From an uncultured Alphaproteobacteria bacterium (GTDB lineage Bacteria; Pseudomonadota; Alphaproteobacteria; HIMB59; GCA-002718135), in assembly GCA_902615625.1 (NCBI GenBank), contig CACMPM010000008.1, positions 1 through 57,601 of the forward strand: a stretch of DNA of 57,601 nucleotides, in the 5' to 3' direction. Under the pieces are notes generated by a model. The model saw only the letters and a list, made by a program, of their open reading frames with translations. It was not told where the DNA came from and did no database searches. Position 1 is the stretch's first letter. Every line of letters begins with the position of its first letter. Positions 51,764 to 57,601 of this stretch are shown piece after piece. Position numbers and translations under genes: made by a program.

Positions 51764-52885
51764 ATGAGTTTCAAATCTAATACAGGAACTATAATAGATA
51801 GGGCAATTAACGAACTCAGGACCGGAAGACCCTTAATAATTCAGAATAACAAGGAATATTGGATGTTCTTTAATATAGAGCATTCCCAAAGTAAAATTTT
51901 TAATCAATTCAATAAGCACTTAATTGATGAAAAATATCTACTTATTACTAAACAAAAAGCTCAATCAATTTTTAATAAGAGTATTAAAAGTAATATTTAT
52001 TTTGAGATAAATCCCAAAACTGATGTAAATCAAATAATAAATTTATTTGTTAATCCTCTTAGCAATAATAAAGTAATTAAATTTACCAATATTAAAAAAT
52101 TCAAATCTAAAAATTTTCATAATGTTTGTATTGATCTTTCCAAAAATGCTAAAATGATACCATCGCTAGTTTTTAAAAAAATTAATAAAAAATATTACAA
52201 AAATATAAATGAATTTGGATTTAAGAATGGAATTTTAATATTCGATTACAAAGATTTATTGAAGCAAAATGAATTAATTTGTGAAAGTATTAAATTAGTT
52301 TCTAGTGCAAAAGTTCCACTACCAAAAAACGAAAATTCTAATTTTAAAATATTCAAATCATATATTGGATCAGATAAACATGTAGCGATAATTGTTAATC
52401 CAAAAAAAATAAATAAAAAATCTGTCAATTTAAGAATACATTCAGCTTGTTTTACAGGTGATATTTTTCATTCTTTAAAATGTGATTGTGGTGAACAATT
52501 AAATCAATCAATCAATTACATGGTTAGAAATAATGGTGGAATTATATTATATTTAGAACAAGAAGGTAGGGGAATAGGATTAGCTAATAAAATGAGAGCT
52601 TATTCTCTTCAAGCTAGAGGTATGGATACAATAGACGCCGATCATAATATTGGTTTTTTAGATGATGAAAGAGATTTTAATATTGCAGCAAGAATACTGA
52701 AATTATTAAAAATAAATAAAGTTAATCTTATTACAAATAATAAAAATAAAATTAATTCTATTAAGAAAGCTGGAATTAAAGTTGAAAATCAAATAAATAC
52801 AAAGCCAACCTTGAATAAATTTAATAAAAATTATTTTAAAACAAGAGTAAAAAAAGCTGGGTACGGTCTTAAACTAGTAGTATAA
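51764..52885 (+). CDS. ribA: GTP cyclohydrolase II with degenerate RibB-like N-terminal domain
   Basis: 373 residues from the ATG at 51764; a TTG at 51728 is a less likely start inside the promoter. The C-terminal half is an intact GTP cyclohydrolase II: zinc Cys229, Cys240 and Cys242 (same 11/2 spacing as E. coli RibA), EQEGRGIGLANKMRAY with catalytic Tyr280, and LDDERDF with Arg303. The N-terminal half begins like DHBP synthase (INELRTGRPLII) but lacks its acidic metal motif, as in many alphaproteobacterial RibA-like proteins. Opens GTP to a 2,5-diaminopyrimidine plus formate. It may serve riboflavin synthesis, the neighbouring cluster, or both. Confidence 0.9.
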   Translation: MSFKSNTGTIIDRAINELRTGRPLIIQNNKEYWMFFNIEHSQSKIFNQFNKHLIDEKYLLITKQKAQSIFNKSIKSNIYFEINPKTDVNQIINLFVNPLSNNKVIKFTNIKKFKSKNFHNVCIDLSKNAKMIPSLVFKKINKKYYKNINEFGFKNGILIFDYKDLLKQNELICESIKLVSSAKVPLPKNENSNFKIFKSYIGSDKHVAIIVNPKKINKKSVNLRIHSACFTGDIFHSLKCDCGEQLNQSINYMVRNNGGIILYLEQEGRGIGLANKMRAYSLQARGMDTIDADHNIGFLDDERDFNIAARILKLLKINKVNLITNNKNKINSIKKAGIKVENQINTKPTLNKFNKNYFKTRVKKAGYGLKLVV

Positions 52886-52887
52886 TT

Positions 52888-53331
52888 ATGAAAAAAATTC
52901 CTAAGATAAAACTTCAATTAACAAACGATAATGAGTTTGATTCATCTAAATTAAAGAATAAAACTGTTTTATTCTTTTACCCTAAGGCGTTAACTGGTGG
53001 ATGCTCAGTAGAAGTTGCAGATTTTCAGAAATATTTAACAAAATTTAATAAAATTGGCTTTGATGTAATAGGAGCTTCTAAAGATCCTGTTGATCGGAAT
53101 AAAAAATTTTCAGATAAATATAAATTGAAATACCCACTTGGTTCAGATGAAGGAAAAAATTGTGATAAACTTGGTATTTGGATAGAAAAATCTATGTATG
53201 GTAGAAAATATTTTGGGATAGATAGATCTACATTTATAATCGATAAAAATGGAAAAATCCTAAATTCTTGGCATAAAGTTAAAGTTAAAGGTCATGTTGA
53301 AGAAGTTTATAGTTTTTGTAAGGATCAGTAA
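52888..53331 (+). CDS. Thioredoxin-dependent peroxiredoxin, BCP/PrxQ type
   Basis: 147 residues. The peroxidatic Cys lies in FFYPKALTGGCSVEVADF, where typical BCP proteins read TPGCTxE; the Cys is kept while the preceding Pro is Gly. IGASKDPVDRNKKFSDKYKLKYPLGSDEG and RSTFIIDKNGKI are usual BCP segments. A second resolving Cys five residues later is absent, but other Cys residues exist (GKNCDKLG). Reduces peroxides. Placed 2 bp after ribA, so probably co-transcribed. Confidence 0.87.
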   Translation: MKKIPKIKLQLTNDNEFDSSKLKNKTVLFFYPKALTGGCSVEVADFQKYLTKFNKIGFDVIGASKDPVDRNKKFSDKYKLKYPLGSDEGKNCDKLGIWIEKSMYGRKYFGIDRSTFIIDKNGKILNSWHKVKVKGHVEEVYSFCKDQ

Positions 53332-53335
53332 ATTT

Positions 53336-54229
53336 TTATTGAATTTTACCTATTTCTTTTTCTCTTTTGATTACAAATAAACCACTTAACGTAATAATTA
53401 TTGCGCCAATAATCATATTATAAGTTGGAGTTTCACCTAGTATTAAATACCCAAAAATCATACCAAATATAATTACACTGTATCTTGCAGAGGCCGTTAA
53501 TGAGAGTGGTGCATAAAAAACTGTTAATACTGAAAATAAATATCCGAATAAAACAAATATACTAGAAGCAAGAATATAATTTACATCTTCACTGCTTACT
53601 TGATACCCAAAAATTATTGAACCCAACCCTGCAAACCCAGTAATTAACAATGCTGTCACAAATGTAATTTCAACACTATTTGATTTAGTTGCTAAACTTT
53701 TTGTAGCAATATCTCTAATAGTTAAAAAAATAGCAGCTAAAATTGGTAACACTAAAAGATAATTAAATTGAAAATTTTGTGGATTTACAACTACTAGCAC
53801 ACCTAAGAACCCAATAATAACTGCACACCATCTTCTTATTCCAACCTTCTCTCCCAAAAAAAGAAAAGCAAATATTGTGACAAAGAAAGGATTAGTCATT
53901 AAAAGTGTATAAACCTCAGATATTGGAAGTAATATTAATCCAACCAAAAAAAATAATGCTGTTAAAACTTCATACAAACCTCTCATATGAAAACTTTTGA
54001 TTGATAATATTTTAATTAAATTCTTTTTTTCAAAAAAGATTAAATATAATCCTAATAGACTTGATGTAACTAAACCTCTTAAAAAAATTACAGAATATAA
54101 TGAATTGTCATCACCTATATTTTTTACAACAAGTTTGACATAACTATCATTTATAGAGAATGATAATTGGCCAGCCATCATAAAAAGTACACCTATCGTC
54201 CCAACTGAAAATAAAATCTTGCTTTTCAT
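53336..54229 (-). CDS. EamA/DMT-family transporter
   Basis: 297 residues, about ten helices in two EamA repeats. RGLVTSSLLGLYLIF and YEVLTALFFLVGLILLPISEVYTLLMTNPFFVTIFAFLFLGEKVG belong to the first half; FYAPLSLTASARYSVIIFGMIFGYLILGETP to the second, both with the GE(K/T) exit motif. Resembles the S-adenosylmethionine/RhaT-like 10-helix exporters, but substrate is unknown. Convergent with the peroxiredoxin gene, 4 bp apart. Confidence 0.87.
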   Translation of the reverse strand: MKSKILFSVGTIGVLFMMAGQLSFSINDSYVKLVVKNIGDDNSLYSVIFLRGLVTSSLLGLYLIFFEKKNLIKILSIKSFHMRGLYEVLTALFFLVGLILLPISEVYTLLMTNPFFVTIFAFLFLGEKVGIRRWCAVIIGFLGVLVVVNPQNFQFNYLLVLPILAAIFLTIRDIATKSLATKSNSVEITFVTALLITGFAGLGSIIFGYQVSSEDVNYILASSIFVLFGYLFSVLTVFYAPLSLTASARYSVIIFGMIFGYLILGETPTYNMIIGAIIITLSGLFVIKREKEIGKIQ

Positions 54230-54253
54230 TATAAAAAAAAATATTTAACTGAT

Positions 54254-55588
54254 ATGTTACAAAGAAATACTTCCAGTCATTTATATGGATTTACTGACTT
54301 GAAGTCATTAAATGAAAGAGGTCCTTTAGTTATTTCTTATGGAAAAGGAATATATGTTTACGATACTCAAGGTAATAAATATCTAGATGGGAATTCTGGT
54401 CTATGGAATCAGTGTGCTGGTTTTGACCACCCTGGATTAATTGAAGTTGCAAAAAAACAGTATGAAAAATTTGCTGGTTATCATTCTTTATTTGGAAGAT
54501 TGTCTGAAGAAACGTTGCAGCTATCTGAAAAAATTATTGAAGTATCACCTTTTGATCAAGGTCGTGTATTCTTTTGTAATTCAGGATCTGAAGCAAATGA
54601 CACCATGGTCAAAATGTTATGGATGTTAAATGCAAGAATTGGAAAACCAAATAGACGAAAAATTATAACAAGAATTAATGGATATCATGGCGTTACTTTA
54701 GGAGCTTCTTCAATGACAGCCAAACCATATAATAAAGAATTTGGTTTACCATCTGAAGAATTTATTCATATTGAATGTCCTCATTATTGGAAATATGGAT
54801 TAGAGAATGAAACGGAAGAAGAATTTTCTCTTAGGATGGCCAAAAATTTAGAAAAAAAAATCATCAAAGAAGATCCAGAAACTATTGCGGGTTTTGTTGC
54901 AGAACCTGTTCAAGGTGCAGGAGGTTGTATACCTCCTTCAAAATCGTATTTTGATTTAGTTCAGCCTATATTAAAAAAATATAATATTCCTTTTATTGCA
55001 GATGAAGTGATTTGTGGATTTGGTAGAACTGGAAATTTATGGGGTTGTGAAACTTACAATATCAAACCAGATATAATTATATCATCTAAATGTTTAACAG
55101 CCGGGTACTTTCCTATGGGAGCAGTTATAGTTAATAAAGAATTTTCAGATAAATTTGTTGAAATATCAGAAGCAGCAGAAGAATTTCCACATGGTTTTAC
55201 AGCTGGTGGTCACCCTGTTGGATGTGCAATTGCTTTGAAAGCAATAGATGTAATTATGAATGAAGGTTTATTAGATAATGTAAAGTTAATGGAACCCTAT
55301 TTTTTTGAAAGATTAAATGAATTTAATGATTATGAACACATTGGAGAAACTAGAGGTATAGGTCTTATGGCTGCATTAGAGATGGTAAAAAATAAAGACA
55401 CTAAAGAACCATTTGAAGGTCATCTTAACATGGGAGATAAGGTTGCTAATTTATCAATTGATAATGGATTAATTTGCAGGCCTTTAGGTCCTGCAATTGT
55501 TTTGTGTCCTCAATTCATAATTACTAAAAATCAAATTGATGAAATATTTGATTCTCTTCATAAAACTATAAAGCAAGTTTTTAATTAA
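54254..55588 (+). CDS. Class III aminotransferase (omega-amino acid type)
   Basis: 444 residues. GNSGLWNQCAGFDHPGLIEVA, FFCNSGSEANDTMVKMLW, GYHGVTLGASSMT and EPVQGAGGCIPP are class III landmarks; Asp250 in FIADEVICGFGRTG binds the pyridine nitrogen and Lys279 in IISSKCLTAGYFPMG forms the Schiff base. Family members use beta-alanine, GABA, putrescine-derived or other omega-amines with pyruvate or 2-oxoglutarate. The neighbours do not fix the substrate. Distinct from the aminotransferase domain of the fusion at 38352. Confidence 0.9.
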   Translation: MLQRNTSSHLYGFTDLKSLNERGPLVISYGKGIYVYDTQGNKYLDGNSGLWNQCAGFDHPGLIEVAKKQYEKFAGYHSLFGRLSEETLQLSEKIIEVSPFDQGRVFFCNSGSEANDTMVKMLWMLNARIGKPNRRKIITRINGYHGVTLGASSMTAKPYNKEFGLPSEEFIHIECPHYWKYGLENETEEEFSLRMAKNLEKKIIKEDPETIAGFVAEPVQGAGGCIPPSKSYFDLVQPILKKYNIPFIADEVICGFGRTGNLWGCETYNIKPDIIISSKCLTAGYFPMGAVIVNKEFSDKFVEISEAAEEFPHGFTAGGHPVGCAIALKAIDVIMNEGLLDNVKLMEPYFFERLNEFNDYEHIGETRGIGLMAALEMVKNKDTKEPFEGHLNMGDKVANLSIDNGLICRPLGPAIVLCPQFIITKNQIDEIFDSLHKTIKQVFN

Positions 55589-55881
55589 GTTTCGTATTTA
55601 ACTATAAAACCTGAATACTTAACATTACTAATGATACTATTTGGAATAACCCCTTCAACTAGAGCTAGTGATGGCCCATCTTTAGCTTTTTCAGTAATAG
55701 ATAGTATACTTTGCATATCTCCTTGAATTATGGCTTCTACTTCATCTTTACTTTCTTTATTTTGAATATAACCATTTAATCCCAAAGATATTGCTAAATC
55801 ACTAAACCAATGTCTAAAGCCCACTCCCTGAACTTTTCCTTTAATAATAAGTCGATAAGTTTTTATTTCATTTGTATTCAT
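55585..55881 (-). CDS. Acylphosphatase
   Basis: 98 residues. The phosphate loop GKVQGVGFRHWFSDLA contains the catalytic Arg, and the catalytic Asn is in NGYIQNKESKDEVEAIIQG; both are at family spacing. Hydrolyses carboxyl phosphate bonds such as acetyl phosphate. Cytoplasmic. The 3' end overlaps the class III aminotransferase by 4 bp. Its divergent neighbour is an EamA transporter 53 bp away. Confidence 0.92.
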   Translation of the reverse strand: MNTNEIKTYRLIIKGKVQGVGFRHWFSDLAISLGLNGYIQNKESKDEVEAIIQGDMQSILSITEKAKDGPSLALVEGVIPNSIISNVKYSGFIVKYET

Positions 55882-55934
55882 TCAAGTATCAATATAAGTA
55901 CTTTTTTTTATCATACAATCCTTCAATTTATTAT

Positions 55935-56810
55935 ATGAAAAAAAGTATAGTTTATTCTTCAATTCTTTTATTTTTTGCTGGAATTTTTTTTGTAACAAAT
56001 GATGCAATAATAAATTATCTATCTCAAACAGATGTAAAATTTTATCATTTCATCTTTTATGGGATACCAATATTTTTATGTTTCCCTTTATATTTATTAA
56101 TTAACGGAACTTTAAAAAAAAATATAGAATGTACTAATTATCTTCCACCTATTTTCAGAGGTTTTTTAAATATTCCTTTACCTTTTATTGCTTTTATAAC
56201 ACTCGAACAAATTAAACTTCCAGAATTCACAACATTGAATATGACTGCACCATTAATGGGAACAATATTTGCTATTTTTTTACTAAATGAAAAATTAAAT
56301 ATTTTGACTTATCTTTCTCTATTTATTGGTTTCTTAGGAGTTTTGTTTGTTATTCAGCCAGGTTTTGAAAGTTTTAATATTTATTATTTAATTGTCCTCA
56401 TTGGAGTATTTTTAATTACCGTAACAACTTTTATAGTAAATAAATATAGTCATGTAACAACAAATATTGGTTATTTTTTATATGGCGGTTTTTTTGTTCA
56501 TTTAATTTCAATACCTTTATTTTTAATGAATCCATTAAAAGTGACTTTTTTTGAGTTTTTTTTAATTTTAACTGCTGCATTATTTATCAACTCAGCTATG
56601 TTTTTTGCGACAACTGCATTTAAAATTGCGCAAAAACATTATGCATCAGTATTTAGCTTAGTTTACCTTCAGGTATTGTGGTCATCATTAGTTGGAATAT
56701 TTATATTTAATGAATATATGAATTTATATGCTTATATTGGAGCAATATTTATTGTTTTAAGTGGAATTGTTTCATTACCTTCACAAATAAAACAATTAAA
56801 GGAAGTTTAA
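55935..56810 (+). CDS. EamA/DMT-family transporter
   Basis: 291 residues from the ATG at 55935. The frame is open back to 55872, but that extension overlaps the acylphosphatase start and precedes the first helix with no similarity. Ten helices in two repeats: FAGIFFVTNDAIINYL and TLNMTAPLMGTIFAIFLLNEKLN in the first half, FFATTAFKIAQKHYASVFSLVYLQVLWSSLVGIFIFNEY in the second. A PF-type loop (LNIPLPFIAF) follows helix 3. Substrate unknown. It precedes the FKBP gene by 2 bp, suggesting co-transcription. Confidence 0.86.
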   Translation: MKKSIVYSSILLFFAGIFFVTNDAIINYLSQTDVKFYHFIFYGIPIFLCFPLYLLINGTLKKNIECTNYLPPIFRGFLNIPLPFIAFITLEQIKLPEFTTLNMTAPLMGTIFAIFLLNEKLNILTYLSLFIGFLGVLFVIQPGFESFNIYYLIVLIGVFLITVTTFIVNKYSHVTTNIGYFLYGGFFVHLISIPLFLMNPLKVTFFEFFLILTAALFINSAMFFATTAFKIAQKHYASVFSLVYLQVLWSSLVGIFIFNEYMNLYAYIGAIFIVLSGIVSLPSQIKQLKEV

Positions 56811-56812
56811 TA

Positions 56813-57535
56813 ATGATCAAAATCTTATTATTCTTATTTATTTGTATTTTTAGTTACAAATCTTTTTCTAATGAAGTTCAAATCGTAAACGAAATCATAG
56901 GAAATGGTTTAGAGGTAAAAAATCACTCAAAAGTATCTGTTCATTACATTGGTAAATTAGAAGATAATACTGTTTTTGATAGTTCCTATGATAGAGGGCA
57001 ATTGTTTGATTTTCAAATAGGTGTAAGACAAGTAATCTTAGGTTGGGAAACTGGGTTACTTGGAATGAAAGAAGGAGGTAAAAGAACAATTTTTATTCCA
57101 TATGAGTTAGCATATGGAGAAATTGGTGCAGGCAGTTTGATTCCACCAAAATCAAATCTTATTTTTGAAATTGAAGTAATAAAAGTAATTCCTCCAGGGT
57201 ATAAAGAAATAGATGGTTATCAACTAAAATTAGCAATGACTAGTGATTTTAAAATTATAGATATTAGAACTAATGATGAAATCATTAATTCAAATAAAAT
57301 ACCTGGTGCTATTCAAATAACTGCATTTGATAAAAATGGGAATTTTTTTCCTGATTTTTTCGATAAGTATAAAGAAAATGTACAAATTGGAGAAAAAGTT
57401 ATTTTTGTAAGTCAGAACGGAGATATATCATCAATTTTAGCTAATGGATTTGTTGAGCAACTAAAGCAGATTAATATTTATCATTTAAAAGATGGTGTTT
57501 CTGGTCTAGAAAATATAAATTTTGATTTTGAGTAA
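56813..57535 (+). CDS. Exported FKBP-type prolyl isomerase fused to a rhodanese-like domain lacking Cys
   Basis: 240 residues. Signal peptide about 1-19 (ending KSFS), then an FKBP domain at about 22-126: VSVHYIGKLEDNTVFDSSYDRG, FQIGVRQVILGWETGLLGMKEGGKRTIFIP and PPKSNLIFEIEVI, with the active-site Tyr, Phe, Asp and Trp positions retained. Residues about 130-240 form a rhodanese-like domain (IIDIRTNDEIINSNKIPGAIQI) where the catalytic Cys is replaced by Ser200 in VIFVSQNGDIS. A periplasmic folding catalyst is likely; the second domain would be a binding rather than sulfur-transfer module. Confidence 0.87.
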   Translation: MIKILLFLFICIFSYKSFSNEVQIVNEIIGNGLEVKNHSKVSVHYIGKLEDNTVFDSSYDRGQLFDFQIGVRQVILGWETGLLGMKEGGKRTIFIPYELAYGEIGAGSLIPPKSNLIFEIEVIKVIPPGYKEIDGYQLKLAMTSDFKIIDIRTNDEIINSNKIPGAIQITAFDKNGNFFPDFFDKYKENVQIGEKVIFVSQNGDISSILANGFVEQLKQINIYHLKDGVSGLENINFDFE

Positions 57536-57536
57536 A

Positions 57537-57601
57537 TTAAAAATCTATTTTCTTATTTTTTTCAGCTGCATAATTAATAATAAATTGCCACGCTGACCTA
57601 C
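57537..57601 (-). CDS. C-terminal end of an unidentified protein (partial)
   Basis: Only the last 20 residues plus stop are visible: RSAWQFIINYAAEKNKKIDF, read from the window edge to the TAA at 57537-57539. The amphipathic, mixed-charge composition looks like genuine coding sequence and the stop is 2 bp from the FKBP gene's stop, as expected for convergent neighbours here. Too short to assign a family. Confidence 0.4.
   Translation of the reverse strand, partial: RSAWQFIINYAAEKNKKIDF

Noticed and set aside
55872-55934. Longer start for the EamA transporter
   Set aside because: It overlaps the acylphosphatase start and adds a tail before the first membrane helix with no family support.

Overview
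The window is about 57.6 kb of very AT-rich DNA (roughly 25-30% G+C by eye) packed with genes that often overlap by 1-20 bp. I see no insertion sequences, phage genes, CRISPR, rRNA or tRNA. The DUF2066-hdaA pair, the aa3-oxidase subunit IV peptide, PuuD-type urate oxidation, the MclA/MtkAB proteins and the RibA-like protein with a degenerate N-terminal half all point to an alphaproteobacterium. Size economy, base composition and the absence of any recognisable transcription factor suggest a streamlined marine lineage such as SAR11 or HIMB59/AEGEAN-169. That placement is inference; no marker gene in the window settles it.

Layout. 1-6130: housekeeping genes (partial lptF, ndk, cytochrome oxidase subunit IV peptide, DUF2066-hdaA-aspS, an EamA transporter and a small membrane protein). 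6131-6748: an AlkA-type glycosylase. 6738-21616: a purine-catabolism island made of two operons diverging from 13520-13571. The leftward operon is uraH-xdhA-xdhB-xdhC-guaD-puuD. The rightward operon is puuE-uraD-alc-allA plus a BmpA/NupO-type ABC transporter, followed by its binding protein and a purine phosphoribosyltransferase. Together they cover guanine to xanthine, urate, 5-hydroxyisourate, OHCU, allantoin, allantoate, ureidoglycolate, and finally glyoxylate plus urea. 21613-24132: nitroreductase, rhodanese, two unknown small proteins and an EamA transporter. 24231-28947: TrpB2 followed by a DUF1015-serC-serA serine operon. 28940-34738: htpG, a lytic transglycosylase lipoprotein, an M20 amidohydrolase and several membrane proteins. 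34738-38332: PhyH-type dioxygenase, nucleoside hydrolase and the pseudouridine pair psuG-psuK. 38352-41366: a three-domain kinase/M23/class III aminotransferase fusion beside a LysE-type exporter. 42446-43102: a YedK/HMCES-type DNA repair protein. 43160-46157: mclA-mtkA-mtkB, the malyl-CoA arm of the serine cycle.

46953-52885 is the most intriguing region. It holds a creatininase-family amidohydrolase, a cysteine-free MDR dehydrogenase, a PTPS/QueD-fold protein lacking the usual catalytic residues, a family 4 glycosyltransferase, a SAM methyltransferase, a RibD-like reductase without deaminase domain, and a GTP cyclohydrolase II with its key residues intact. I read it as a candidate pathway starting from GTP and making a glycosylated, methylated pyrimidine or pteridine-like compound. 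No product is established. 52888-57601: peroxiredoxin, two EamA transporters, a class III aminotransferase, acylphosphatase, a secreted FKBP fused to a rhodanese-like domain without catalytic Cys, and the edge of another gene.

Two sequence-level patterns recur. Several genes have a -10-like hexamer 5-8 nt before the start codon, as expected for leaderless mRNAs. Several divergent gene pairs have start codons 0-36 bp apart, so their promoters must overlap.
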